Assembly: GCA_934747385.1 (NCBI GenBank)
Contig: CAKVGK010000002.1
Location: forward strand, 1-64,000
From: an uncultured Clostridia bacterium
GTDB lineage: Bacteria; Bacillota; Clostridia; Christensenellales; UBA1242
DNA: 64,000 nucleotides
Reading direction: 5' to 3'
The stretch's first letter is position 1. Each line of letters begins with the position of its first letter. The position numbers were made by a program, and so were the translations under genes. The notes beneath the pieces were generated by a model. It saw nothing but the letters and a program-made list of their open reading frames with translations. It had not been told where the DNA came from and did not search any database. Shown here piece after piece: positions 19,201 through 26,610 of the stretch.

Positions 19201-21022
19201 GCTGGTTAACGATATTGACTTTAGTTCAGTTTACGAAAACCCTACTTCAAGCGTTTGTGAGTTTAACGGCAATTTGCAAGGCAACAACATGGACGTTTCC
19301 AACTTCAAAATTTATTCCTCACAAAACTTAACAAACATTGGTTTGTTCTCAGCTGTTAAGTCGCTTAACGACGCGGCTTTTGATTCAGTAGTGCGCAACA
19401 TTCACTTGCTTCCAACAAGCGTAACCGCTTCAAGAACGCAGGCAGTTGGTGTGCTTACAGGTTTGGCAGAAAACTTCAACCTTTACAACATTCAAGTTAA
19501 CGCACAAGATTTAACCATTGTGGGCGGAAATGCAGTTGGAGGTGTGGCTGGTTTTGTTCGCGGCAAGTTCGATATAGACGGCATTTACTCAAACGTTGGC
19601 GCTTATTCAAGCCGCTCGCAGCAAGACAATAATTACAGCATTTTCTTGTCAAAATATCAGCATTATGACTACATTTCAAGCAACCTTAGTTCAGTTTATT
19701 ATGCAGGCAGTGCGTTTGGCATTTTGGATTCAAGCATTCAAGATAACAAAACCTTGCTTAACTGGCAAATTCATCAAGACATGCAATTTGTAAGGCATGT
19801 TCAAGTTGAGTTAAACATAATCCTTTCTGGTGAAACTGTTGGTGCACTCGTTGGCTTGGTTGGAAAAAATGTTGTGCTCACAAATTCAAAGTCAACAATC
19901 GCATCGGGCAATTTCGCGGGCTCTCAATATTCAGCCGGTCTGGTTGGTGAAAACCATGGCGTAATAAGTCAGGCTCAAGTTGAATTGAAAAGTGCGGATT
20001 TGTTCAAAAATTCGCCTGCAGTTTCAGCAGGTGCGGTGGGTTTGAATTTGAATGGTTTGATTGATAATGTAACCGTTTATGCGGAAATTTTAAAAACAAA
20101 TCAATCAATTGTTGCAGGTTTGGTTGGTAGGAACTTAAAAGGTTATATCAGCAATGTTTCAGTTGACGGCTTGTTCAGCGGTTATCTTGTTGGAGGCATT
20201 GTTGGCGCAGATTATGACATAACAACCTTTGTTAACAGGTCAATTTCTGGCGGTACAGGTGCAATACGCATCAACAGGTCAACGCTTGAAGATTTAACAA
20301 AAACCACATTTATAAACTTCAAAGAAAATGAATATTTCAAAAATATGGCATTATCTAAGCAATGTGTTGACAATTTTATTTTAAATTCAGCGTCATATTA
20401 CACTTTCAAAGAAGACACAAGCACAAAACAAGTTAACATTATTGCAAAGAAAGTGCTTGGCTTGGCTGTTGGCGTAACCGACAAGGGCGATGATTATGAC
20501 ATTGTTTACGGCTACAACACTGTTAACAATCAACTCATTTTCAACGGCTCGTACAATATAAACGGCATTGGCGCAGTTAAATCGAATTACACAATAAACA
20601 ACAAAGCCATTTGGTTTGGTTTGATGAATATAATCAACAACTATCAGTTGCCAGAAAAGTTCACTCAAAATTCAGTGGTGTTGTTTGCAGTCGGTGCAAA
20701 AGTTTCAAGTTTCGATTTGTGGCTTTACAACACTGGATACACAAACGAATGCTTTGCAATAGTTCGTGCTTCGGGTGGTGAGGATTCTTCGCAAGCAGTT
20801 ATGGCAAGCATCGTTGCCAATGAAACAAATTCAGTTGTGTATATCAAAAAATCAACTGGCAACTTCTTCAAAATGTCAAAGGACGATAAATATTTGACAA
20901 ACATAAATTTGAGTTCTATAGATTTGGCAGATTTAAGCACAATGTTAACAGACGCAGAAGATGAAAAAACCTATAAGTTTGTTCGCGACAACGATAACAC
21001 AAAATTGTGGCAAATCTCATAA
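10217..21022 (+). CDS. Giant surface lipoprotein with beta-helix (GLUG-like) modules
   Basis: The gene encodes 3601 residues in one uninterrupted frame of 10.8 kb, 17% of the window. The first residues are a lipoprotein signal (basic start, hydrophobic stretch, lipobox LFSAC), so the mature protein should be lipid-anchored outside the cell. The chain is mostly beta-rich and Asn/Thr/Lys-rich. Three modules start near residues 1135, 2520 and 2960 with a pattern like Y.L..DI.F...FDGN.H.I..FGLF, and are followed by repeats such as GGVVGLNKGKI and GGIVGYANNT, resembling GLUG-type right-handed beta-helix repeats of clostridial adhesins. Near 1680-1790 lies an Ig/Big2-like stretch (ITLKLKDTAAKEF). 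There is no LPXTG, choline-binding or catalytic motif. It is probably an adhesin or glycan-binding stalk; the function is not known. Confidence 0.8.
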   Translation: MKKTAKIICLILTLFVSALFSACKVNYNKLKISFCSSDGNSISQVRMIIDEEREESAKTKFAVQFDGIKQKNIGDVLIYSVPNDLVAIEETYLEDNKYFVNLQANIQGTGKIYAKHLTSGKTGAIDLVVDKKTKSLNKIVDEYIVAIPQTDSTQIFEFPFDELLGQDGTDKLGFRLASGQMPTGVELSFAGSSFDNAATGLQLSNNIEHNSSVTLYPVSFMQGYEAVTEYTTQAIKFTFVKALTNTSFVLDTDADHKQNGNLNLNNTVFHLIAKDTVQATGGNYQFNNIKFELKLNLGSDTELVSLINETQFGYLKDYYEIKWIVPEDFRNLLEVFEDEYTNIVIEAKDYAADIANIKIGLVPKCAGNLEEVFKQVQIKCDVKPTEFEISVQGKIQQNTGVKNVYNIDLYDYYNSADSALGASFTFKPLMEYSYADFKNIQIVVSPSILDVIRQENGKQIGTNTLNDIEGETLLDMASNRYLLQFYADGKPLEFDYSQQTGMAVSKQITYRDYLRRVQIKYTDMITEQDTKSLECKIQTCYSGDLEYLKKVGSTVATIQFNHKEGIKELTMYAGSLTKGSTGTDSVSTITDENNNRVKVENLYLDRNNSTINYVVYVNQILGDKNKVINRADINVKVIGGKNNPLKIVQNTTDATIGAGKTEIKYEYGNQSTNPPFNSIVLRLSFDENGKPITDVGNYSIVFTYADEEIYRINCLVYESLKSEQISLNVAGDSSLIANSSFDAAGQKTYKYAGYNADYIVKVDSQSKTTVTINLPEQFTNDYITGFTYNLVYCNNDNQIQEEVDINNYVLKLVANNKIELTFVKGTILEDKIGQIQLQIGIITQKFSNILQKGDTEINNNILKTFFAYEEITKDDISLTKTNVNGYWASMLSPYYKEGSENLSQMSVEVLLRDNTLWKYVQPQKQDEENSYNTIWFVNDNAEVVKKLEQTDNGIKLEFVGKQNSVSFDLFAQVQQFNLPALTLKCHVEVSEPVITDNVYITSETKVVSGSDSKRVISLTAGQEYLMEVEYYSNKFETLPVNERRITNPGIVMLVVDKFGNVHNSVVSVDGNKLIVRDNFTLSTDLSVIIFAKDALSEKLSYSQYDLSNLFKYLMKEHKTAYQIIDLVVSNGTEQNPYAIFNEKDFWQIGDSNLSKTKFYRLMNNIHVSSTKSIDGFEGGIDSYGSSLFTIYGLKLNNSVKNLFVGLKGKITNVNFEVNFGYINYQATNQEKEQNNLGLIDIVDEGATLANVCVTATTGNGLVINGLVSGGVKNYVYFGVLVGVNNGTIKYTKETIIGSNSSIAIRGNNLYFGGLVGLNNGEIVGKNDNNQTTASGGGQEIKFTSFVEDQGAVSSVSIVASGFEYGALGGVVGLNKGKISCVYATGTILTPAEKILNNVGGVIGENNQAEAKVQFELNGSEIEKITLTNEKTYLTKLKSSVQIKANNNVGGITGVDTFGIYSQCKYQIFAGSKFGIQANSNVGGIVGYANNTALEYCSTYSYRWDYSNLETIESQTTELADISADSAVSGLIGFANSTNDTIVAGVDLQNVVIKNSSVNAYVLGTTTAHALIGQRNDKPNAVLDCYFLGGIKTGEGNTAGFKGSNNGASENANVNYAYVIRSLVNETINIKNGTITNADGSVARTGWSKNENLNSNQPYVLQKNETIKPTFDVAPTSITLKLKDTAAKEFGVKDEESNYVNNLIRIDLLDYNLNSNDAIEYYTSQTKKNTHSIIADIFTIKAQPADLLSEVRLKVDSTNSSILMISNGNLIARSTGVAQINFTSVLNQNVKSKVNVDVSKPFGEKVQFYLSRDDETFYADSTGNSTISLTQGEAVLLNYIAIGGTAPDIGGGNYRYLTNEKVNLRVNVEVASGNLEDRKTISDYLLVSGFNLNKDNSDNYSIVLNYNTPFSIKAIRKIENVEFKFTVTPFINIGGGDNYQYTKNYDKPVVFNVETVSGVSAMALDSENIILYPNDTTTITAILTTDKELKTKEELSKLINYIKINDTTFGSDSSEVKGCLSVKEVGTFDEERHSQIVKFNFVVTEAIQKIMKDNQTNTMYINFKASGSLGTGAESSIKFNILKQRIDEIVVRNYIYERLTNGDFDYTKYYENNILRPIGEGLITIDIAPLNGNFDYLEISDITGAEEIVFVQTEGVHGKRILDNVEKSTDQKGIRLQSLSGGGKVYVATMIDANFTNRKHIVQVRAYVDGIEIKSTTLQIDVKMLPEVNIYLVNKDGTVNRNTVENNYVAQNTTVRFKVETKNSDDIEPIVEAKIGSAIQSITNEGNGYYSIALGANAGNKLEIKATTQLTLNNGNIEESSTTQEYGIENYVINNISVTHSTTNVVDGKNITKIYGNLGADVPIEFYFKNVDLTFEDERFEYKADTYDETETDKAKLGIRNFLSTLNSKEVLNYLSFDFSRVELDDDKILAQLADNDSIKLNFTNNKGTSEERTETIASVWFDGTAKTIKVNMSRDFDIDLTLTLPLKTKDNNFVITSNEDATITRKFVYQLDFIEESSFLEPIAVRSEEDFLNMSSGGDYILAKDLNFDVYTPIDVKLNSFDGNGHKITINSFGLFEEANISAGLFKQVYENMVVMNLNVEYKIMRSTPYDLCNNSANVDYVDASFGGITANNSGVITNCKTLGEIYLCASVVEQAIEDDEISFNIAGLVCKNLGTGRITNSVSELQITAKANIAGVVCSNSGKIASTYFNANNGKGRIYAYNNNVTVPYLIQVAGFALNNETDGEISMCYVESGTHVRNGSNIGNISAKDYSSGFVYTNSGSIVDCYADIELIGESSNNDIAGFVYNNTGEVENCYSFVNNGKKTNLISMFAPEKTTGITNCYEIKQDVAGYKNNVEGLTTISSLNRTQKESYPSLMFGNNISAVWTKSPQDLPKLVSTQEKVEFSGEALKDEDKNKEYPEYYYGLKTLNLEVKDILDDLGNIIRKEYKYKTIANNFGDKQNPILIYNLATWNYYLGQTEQSNSYYQNTKYYFRLVNDIDFSSVYENPTSSVCEFNGNLQGNNMDVSNFKIYSSQNLTNIGLFSAVKSLNDAAFDSVVRNIHLLPTSVTASRTQAVGVLTGLAENFNLYNIQVNAQDLTIVGGNAVGGVAGFVRGKFDIDGIYSNVGAYSSRSQQDNNYSIFLSKYQHYDYISSNLSSVYYAGSAFGILDSSIQDNKTLLNWQIHQDMQFVRHVQVELNIILSGETVGALVGLVGKNVVLTNSKSTIASGNFAGSQYSAGLVGENHGVISQAQVELKSADLFKNSPAVSAGAVGLNLNGLIDNVTVYAEILKTNQSIVAGLVGRNLKGYISNVSVDGLFSGYLVGGIVGADYDITTFVNRSISGGTGAIRINRSTLEDLTKTTFINFKENEYFKNMALSKQCVDNFILNSASYYTFKEDTSTKQVNIIAKKVLGLAVGVTDKGDDYDIVYGYNTVNNQLIFNGSYNINGIGAVKSNYTINNKAIWFGLMNIINNYQLPEKFTQNSVVLFAVGAKVSSFDLWLYNTGYTNECFAIVRASGGEDSSQAVMASIVANETNSVVYIKKSTGNFFKMSKDDKYLTNINLSSIDLADLSTMLTDAEDEKTYKFVRDNDNTKLWQIS

Positions 21023-21037
21023 ATTTTGATGTTCAAG

Positions 21038-21065
21038 TTGACAAATTTTGCACATGGTATATAAT
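21038..21065 (+). promoter_or_regulatory. Promoter of queH (leaderless type)
   Basis: TTGACA (21038-21043), a 16-nt spacer and TATAAT (21060-21065) end 6 nt before the ATG at 21072. There is no room for a ribosome site, so translation probably starts at the 5' end of the mRNA. Confidence 0.65.
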
Positions 21066-21071
21066 ATTTGC

Positions 21072-21656
21072 ATGAAGATTGACTACAACAAATTAATGCA
21101 CGAAGAAATAAGTAGTTTTGGTTCAATAAAGCCAAAACTACTTTTGCATTGTTGTTGTGCGCCTTGTTCAACAGCAGTTATTGAAAAACTTGCAAAGCAT
21201 TTTGAAATAACATTTTTCTTTTACAATCCCAATATATTCCCAAAGCAGGAATTTGATTTGCGCAAAAGCCAGTTTGAAAAACTTGGTGTTCAGGTTGTGG
21301 ACATTGGTTATAACCACCAAGAATTTGTTGATTTGGTACATGGCTTGGAAGCAGAGCCTGAAGGTGGTGCCCGCTGCCGAATTTGCATTGCGGATAGGCT
21401 GGACAAAGCATTTAATTATGCCATTGCAAACAATTTTGACATTGTGACCACAACACTTTCAATCAGTCCGCACAAAGACGCACAATTCATCAACCAACTT
21501 GGAGAAATAAATGAAAAAAAGTATGGCATAAAATTTCTTCATGCTGATTTCAAAAAGGAAGATGGCTATCTCAGGTCAATTCAAATATGCAAAGAAAAGC
21601 AGATTTATAGGCAGGACTATTGCGGTTGCGAATTTTCAAAAAATAATAAGGACTAA
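21072..21656 (+). CDS. queH: Epoxyqueuosine reductase QueH
   Basis: QueH performs the last step of queuosine synthesis in tRNA, reducing epoxyqueuosine, and replaces the unrelated QueG. The 194-residue protein shows the cysteine sets of the family: HCCCAPCS (residues 26-33), ARCRIC in the middle, and YCGCEFS near the end, which bind an iron-sulfur cluster and a second metal. I start it at ATG 21072 because the promoter ends at 21065; the ATG at 21048 lies inside the promoter. Other queuosine genes are not in the window, so the cell may salvage queuine or encode them elsewhere. Confidence 0.92.
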   Translation: MKIDYNKLMHEEISSFGSIKPKLLLHCCCAPCSTAVIEKLAKHFEITFFFYNPNIFPKQEFDLRKSQFEKLGVQVVDIGYNHQEFVDLVHGLEAEPEGGARCRICIADRLDKAFNYAIANNFDIVTTTLSISPHKDAQFINQLGEINEKKYGIKFLHADFKKEDGYLRSIQICKEKQIYRQDYCGCEFSKNNKD

Positions 21657-21677
21657 CACGCTTTGGCGTGTTTTTTC
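21655..21677 (+). terminator. Terminator of queH
   Basis: ACACGC, loop TTTG and GCGTGT are followed by six T. It starts at the queH stop codon. Confidence 0.85.
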
Positions 21678-21730
21678 TTGCTGGCTTTGCCAAAATTAAC
21701 ATTCTAAAAAATCAAGTCATATAAAAATTT

Positions 21731-22750
21731 ATGTTCAATAAATTTGTTATATATAAAAAGAATTTAATCAATAACATAAATCAAATCAAGGCAAAAAATT
21801 CACAAACTAAGATTTGTGCCATGGTCAAAGCAAACGCTTATGGGGTTGGCGAGCAACAAGTGGTCAAAATTTTGAATAAGTATGTGGATTTTTTTGGTGT
21901 TGCTAACTATGTTGAGGCTTTAAAAATCAAAAACCTTACAAATAAAAAAATTTTAATAACTTCAGCGTTAGATATTACTCACATTAACAAGCGTTTTTCT
22001 TACACTTGCAATAGTCTGCAAGACATTGAATCCCTTGCAAATTTGAACAAAAAAATAAATATTCATCTAAAAATCAATTCAGGCATGAATCGATTTGGCA
22101 TTTCATCAATTGAAGAGGCAAAGCAGTGCTTGCAAAAAATTGCAGAAAGTAAGTTGATTTTAGAAGGAGTGTACACCCATTTTGCCACAACGGACGAATA
22201 TGTTTCTGTTCAACTTAAAACTTTCCATAAATATGTTGCGTTAACACAAAAAATGGGGTTTAACCCAATTTTTCATGCAGATAACAGCCATGTTTTTGAC
22301 AAATTCAATCACAACTTCCAAATGGTGCGCATAGGTTTTAATTTATATAACAGTAGTGAATTAAACTACAAACCCGTTGTTGAAATAAAAACCCAAATAG
22401 TGCAAACCAACATTGTTAAAAAAGGTCAATTGGTTGGTTACGACAGGCGTTTTGTTGCCTCAACCCGCAGGGTTGTGGCAGTTTTGCCCTTAGGTTATGC
22501 CGATGGTTTTGACATGCGATATTTGGGATTAAAGTTGAATATTTCTGGTTCATTGTGCAAAGTTTTGAATATTTGCATGGATTGTTTTATGTTGGACATA
22601 ACCAAAACAAACTTAAAAAAAGGTGACAGAATTTCAATTTTAAATTCTGCCAACCCTTTGAGTTTATATGCCAATTATTCGTCAACCAGCGAATATGAGG
22701 TTATGTGTAAATTCGGAAATTTGCGTGCTGATAGGTTGGTTGAAAATTAA
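21731..22750 (+). CDS. alr: Alanine racemase
   Basis: This PLP enzyme interconverts L- and D-alanine for peptidoglycan. It has 339 residues, slightly short. The PLP lysine is K33 in MVKANAYGVG; the second catalytic base, a tyrosine, is Y237 in LVGYDRRFV. Other family segments are NSGMNRFG and VLPLGYADGF. A possible TTAACA-18-TATAAA promoter ends 5 nt before the ATG, so the message may again be leaderless. Its stop codon overlaps the stop codon of the convergent YugP-type gene, and no terminator separates them. Confidence 0.93.
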   Translation: MFNKFVIYKKNLINNINQIKAKNSQTKICAMVKANAYGVGEQQVVKILNKYVDFFGVANYVEALKIKNLTNKKILITSALDITHINKRFSYTCNSLQDIESLANLNKKINIHLKINSGMNRFGISSIEEAKQCLQKIAESKLILEGVYTHFATTDEYVSVQLKTFHKYVALTQKMGFNPIFHADNSHVFDKFNHNFQMVRIGFNLYNSSELNYKPVVEIKTQIVQTNIVKKGQLVGYDRRFVASTRRVVAVLPLGYADGFDMRYLGLKLNISGSLCKVLNICMDCFMLDITKTNLKKGDRISILNSANPLSLYANYSSTSEYEVMCKFGNLRADRLVEN

Positions 22751-23466
22751 TCCCTTTTTTGCATTGCAAACACAAACAGAACCAAACGCAATAAAGACAA
22801 AATTGAAGTTATAAGCGCGGCAACGTAAGTCCAAGCGGCAGCGTTAAGCACTTTTTTAACACCCTCTGCCTCTTGTTGATCCATTTCTCCAGTGGAAACA
22901 AGCATTTTGTAAGCACGCTTGCTGGCGTTCAATTCAACAGGAAGGGTAACCAAGCAGAACACAATGTTTAAGCCATACAAAACAATTCCGGTCACAATCA
23001 ACCATTGTGCATTTGTTATGTAAAAGCCAAGTTCCAAAATCAAGCCAATAATAATAAGAGGCCAAACCAAATAGCCAGCAATGTTAACAATTGGCACAAG
23101 AACAGAGCGAAGTTTAACAGGAGCGTAATTGCTTTTGTGCTGAAAAACATGACCGATTTCGTGCGCTGTAACACCAATTGCGGCAACTGTGCTGTTGTTA
23201 TAAACGTCTTGAGAAAGGGAAATTGTGTCGTTTGTTGGGTTATAATTGTCCGTCAAACTGCCTCTCACTTGTGCAATTTTTGTGTCTATGCAGCCGCCAC
23301 CGTCAAGCATGTACCTTGCAACGACGTTGGCAGGTTTTCCGTGTTTAGTTTCAACCCTATTATATTCATTGAATGTTGTTTGAACTTTAATCTGTGCCCA
23401 AATGCCTAATGCAATGCCAGGAAGCATCACAGCGCCCAAAATGTAATATAACCAATATGCCATCAT
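22747..23466 (-). CDS. YugP-type zinc-dependent membrane peptidase
   Basis: This 239-residue membrane protease has the zinc motif HEIGH (residues 102-106) within GVTAHEIGHVFQH and three to four hydrophobic helices, two before and after the central ISLSQDVYNNSTVAAIG segment. This matches the neutral zinc metallopeptidase family of Bacillus YugP. The substrate is unknown. Shine-Dalgarno GAGGAAT precedes ATGATG; either Met could be used. It converges on alr, sharing 4 bp at the stops. Confidence 0.88.
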   Translation of the reverse strand: MMAYWLYYILGAVMLPGIALGIWAQIKVQTTFNEYNRVETKHGKPANVVARYMLDGGGCIDTKIAQVRGSLTDNYNPTNDTISLSQDVYNNSTVAAIGVTAHEIGHVFQHKSNYAPVKLRSVLVPIVNIAGYLVWPLIIIGLILELGFYITNAQWLIVTGIVLYGLNIVFCLVTLPVELNASKRAYKMLVSTGEMDQQEAEGVKKVLNAAAWTYVAALITSILSLLRLVLFVFAMQKRD

Positions 23467-23819
23467 AATTTATTCCTCATTATTTTAAATTCCTTTTGTC
23501 TATTATACAAAAACTTTTTTGTTTTTACAATTATTTTTCAAAAAATTTTTAACCAATTTTTTATTTCAAAAATTTGCCCATATATATAAATAGGTATAGA
23601 TTTATAATAAATAATTAATTGATATTTAATAAAAATTCAAATCAAAAATCACAAAATTGCTTTAAAATACCATTTTTAAGCATTTTAAGCCAAATTAAAA
23701 AATTGTTAAAAAATTAAAAAAATTATAAAAAAATATCTAAAAATATTAGTAATTAATCAATTCTTGTGTTATAATACAATTAATTAATTGAATTAGTTTT
23801 TAATTAAAAAGGGGTTTTT
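23467..23819. other. 353-bp very AT-rich intergenic region
   Basis: The region is almost wholly A/T with many A- and T-tracts and TTAATTAA-like words. I see no gene. A -10 TATAAT (23770-23775) with a weak -35 and Shine-Dalgarno AAAAGGGG lead into the AT-hook gene. Minor-groove tracts of this kind are what AT-hooks bind, so self-regulation is possible but unproven. Confidence 0.5.
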
Positions 23820-26528
23820 ATGACTAAGATATTTGAAGCAGTTGACAAATTCTTTTCGTCATTTGCAAACTATGCAAATTATAATCTTTACTTTATAATT
23901 TTTAGTGCATTGTTCCTTTTCACAATCTTATGTGTTATTCTTTCAACTTCTCATTCTTACGAATCTCGTTTGATAAAAGCAATTGATATGTTTAACAATT
24001 ATTTTTTGGACAATCCACAAATAACGGAAGATAATTTAATTGCATTTAACAACAAAATGAAATCTAATCGCGTGCCAAAGCAATTGCGCAAACAATGGCA
24101 GCAATATGTGCTTTATAGGGAAGAAAAGGCAAGCAAATACATGTCTTTTGAAAATTGCGTTTCTATTCCTGTTAAAAACAGCACCTACACACGCGACGTT
24201 CAAACAATGAACATTTTAGCATACATTTTGGCAGGCGCATGTCTGCTTTTGAACCTTTATTGTTCATATGAAGAGAGAATTATCGACGTTTTGCAGCACT
24301 GCTTGCTTTGCCCAATCTTGATTTTGATGCTTAACAGATTGGTTACAATTTTCTTTAACATTAGGCATAACGCGATTATTAGTGACTTGTATTCCAACTA
24401 TCAATATTTTGAAGTTAATATAGATAAAGCAACTGAAACATTGCCAGATTATGTTGACTACGAAGTGTTGTTTGACAAAAACGAAATCAAACGCGGCATT
24501 CCAATTTTGTACGCATATCTTCAAAAGCGTGCAGAAGAAGAAAAGAAAGAATTGGAGCGCGCTCGTTTGCGTAACGTTGAACATGAAAAATTCAACTTTG
24601 ATGAGGCAGGCGTTGAGCGTTCACTTGTGCTTGAACGTGCCATGACCGAAGCAGAAAACTACATTGCAGAACGCAAAAAGTTGATGCAAGACATGGAACA
24701 AATCAACAACGAAATCTATCAAGAGGAAAATCAGTTCCGCGAAACAACAAAAGAATATCAGCGTCAAATGCAAGTTAGTAAAGAAACATTTGAAAACTTT
24801 AAACAACAAATGGACGACGTTACTTCCAGCATTGAAGCCAACTATTTGAAAAAGCAACAACAACAAGAACTTGACCGCCAACGCAATTTGGAACGCGATT
24901 ACGACACAGCAACCGATAGGCATAAAAAAGTTTTGGAAACCTATCAGGCTGAAATCACAGACGTTGAAAATCAAATCAAAAAAGCAAGAAATGTGCTTGA
25001 AAAATCCATGATGAGCGAGTTCGACACTTACAGTGGCAAAGTTTATGACGAAGCATTGCGCACAGTCGAAGAACGTGAGGCAGATAAATATAACAAAGTT
25101 CAAAACAACATCAAAAATTTGGAAGAAAAGTTGAAGCATAAAGAAGAAGAGGTCAATGGTCTTTATGACGAAAATGAGCAACTTAAAGAGCAAATTTCCA
25201 CAATTGATGCAGACTATCAACAAAAAATTCAGGAGCGCGAGCAAATAATTTCACGCGTGTCGGACGAAGTTAACCGCGCAACTGGTAAAAACAAAAAGTC
25301 AAAACAAGAAAAAGTTGAGCCTCAGCAAGAACAACCTGCTCAAGATGATAATTACGATTATAACTATGCTGACAACACTGATTACGACTACAATCAACAA
25401 TACGACGACGCTCAGCAACAAGATTATAATTACGACGACAACGCACAAGACGAAACTCAAACCTATTCGTTTGACGATGAAGACTACAATCAGCCAGAGC
25501 AACAGCCAGAGCAAGAGAGTGCTCAAGAACCTAAGCATGATGACGCTGACGATACAATTCCTTATGATTATAACAAAGAATATGAGGACGAAAAACGTGA
25601 GCAAAATCAACAAGGTTACACTTTCAACTATTTAGACGACGAGGAACAAACTCCAAAACAAGAACAGCCAAAACAAGAAAATCATGACTACACATTCAAT
25701 TATTTGGACGAAGAAGACGAAGGTGCAAACCAAGTAAAACCAGAACAGGCTGAAGAACAGCCTTCTAAAGAAGAACAAACAGAACAGACCGCGGCAGATT
25801 CGGGGGAAAATGCCGACGAGGAAACTGAAGAAGACAATTCTCCAGTTGAAGAATCCACTGTTCAAACGGAAGAAAGCAAACCAAAAGGCAAGCCAGGCCG
25901 CCCACGCAAAATTGTAACCGAACCGGTTGAAAAGAAGAAACCAGGTCGCCCACGCAAAGTTGTGACAGAACAACCAGTTCAACAAGAAAAGCGCAAAGCT
26001 GGCAGACCAAAAAAGCAAGTTGAAGGTCCTCAAAAACCTAAGGGCAAACCAGGTCGCCCACGCAAAGTAGAGCTTCCAGTTGCTGAGCCTGAAAAACGTA
26101 AAGCTGGTCGCCCTCGTAAGGTTGAAACCGCTGTGGTAGAACCTGTAAAACGTAAAGCAGGCAGACCAAAAAAACAAGTTGAAGCAGCAAGTCAACCAGC
26201 AAAGAAATCTGTTGGCAGACCAAAAAAGATTGTTGAACAATCTCAAACCGAACAACCTAAAGGCAAGCCAGGTCGTCCACGCAAAGTTGTGGCTGAACAA
26301 CCTGTTCAACAAGAAAAGCGCAAAGCAGGCAGACCAAGAAAAGAAAAAGTTGAGGAAGAAATTAAGAAACCAGTTGGCAGACCAAAAAAGGAAACTAAAC
26401 CAACACAAATCAACGATATTGACGCATTCTTAAAAGAAATTGATGATGAAATTGCCAAAGAAAACGCAAAATTGGAAGCTTCAAAAATTCAACTTGAAAA
26501 GAATGCAAAAATAAAGAAAAAGAAATAA
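23820..26528 (+). CDS. Membrane protein with coiled coil and ten AT-hook motifs
   Basis: I know no family for this 902-residue protein. In order it has: a membrane helix at about 21-45; two more around 130-180; a long charged coiled coil (about 225-500); an acidic Gln/Asp/Tyr-rich disordered region (about 510-690) with the repeated phrase YTFNYLDDEE / YTFNYLDEED; then ten AT-hook cores between about 692 and 855 (GRPRK or GRPKK, spaced 13-25 residues, flanked by K-P or K-A), and a short Glu/Lys coil at the end. AT-hooks grip the minor groove of A/T tracts. The layout suggests a membrane tether for the chromosome or a nucleoid organiser. No partner genes are adjacent; a terminator follows. The function is inferred only. 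Confidence 0.75.
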   Translation: MTKIFEAVDKFFSSFANYANYNLYFIIFSALFLFTILCVILSTSHSYESRLIKAIDMFNNYFLDNPQITEDNLIAFNNKMKSNRVPKQLRKQWQQYVLYREEKASKYMSFENCVSIPVKNSTYTRDVQTMNILAYILAGACLLLNLYCSYEERIIDVLQHCLLCPILILMLNRLVTIFFNIRHNAIISDLYSNYQYFEVNIDKATETLPDYVDYEVLFDKNEIKRGIPILYAYLQKRAEEEKKELERARLRNVEHEKFNFDEAGVERSLVLERAMTEAENYIAERKKLMQDMEQINNEIYQEENQFRETTKEYQRQMQVSKETFENFKQQMDDVTSSIEANYLKKQQQQELDRQRNLERDYDTATDRHKKVLETYQAEITDVENQIKKARNVLEKSMMSEFDTYSGKVYDEALRTVEEREADKYNKVQNNIKNLEEKLKHKEEEVNGLYDENEQLKEQISTIDADYQQKIQEREQIISRVSDEVNRATGKNKKSKQEKVEPQQEQPAQDDNYDYNYADNTDYDYNQQYDDAQQQDYNYDDNAQDETQTYSFDDEDYNQPEQQPEQESAQEPKHDDADDTIPYDYNKEYEDEKREQNQQGYTFNYLDDEEQTPKQEQPKQENHDYTFNYLDEEDEGANQVKPEQAEEQPSKEEQTEQTAADSGENADEETEEDNSPVEESTVQTEESKPKGKPGRPRKIVTEPVEKKKPGRPRKVVTEQPVQQEKRKAGRPKKQVEGPQKPKGKPGRPRKVELPVAEPEKRKAGRPRKVETAVVEPVKRKAGRPKKQVEAASQPAKKSVGRPKKIVEQSQTEQPKGKPGRPRKVVAEQPVQQEKRKAGRPRKEKVEEEIKKPVGRPKKETKPTQINDIDAFLKEIDDEIAKENAKLEASKIQLEKNAKIKKKK

Positions 26529-26573
26529 ACTAATTTATTTTCTTAACACTCACAACTTAGTTGCTATCAACAA

Positions 26574-26606
26574 TAAAAAAAGCACTCAAAACGAGTGCTT
26601 TTTTTG
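26574..26606. terminator. Bidirectional terminator
   Basis: AGCACTC (26581-26587) pairs with GAGTGCT (26593-26599) with A- and T-tracts outside. It serves the AT-hook gene and the convergent DUF1858 gene. Confidence 0.85.
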
Positions 26607-26610
26607 TTTG

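Noticed and set aside
25632..26408. Long minus-strand frame opposite the AT-hook region
   Set aside because: It arises from the codon pattern of the Lys/Arg/Pro/Gln repeats on the plus strand; no start signal or family.
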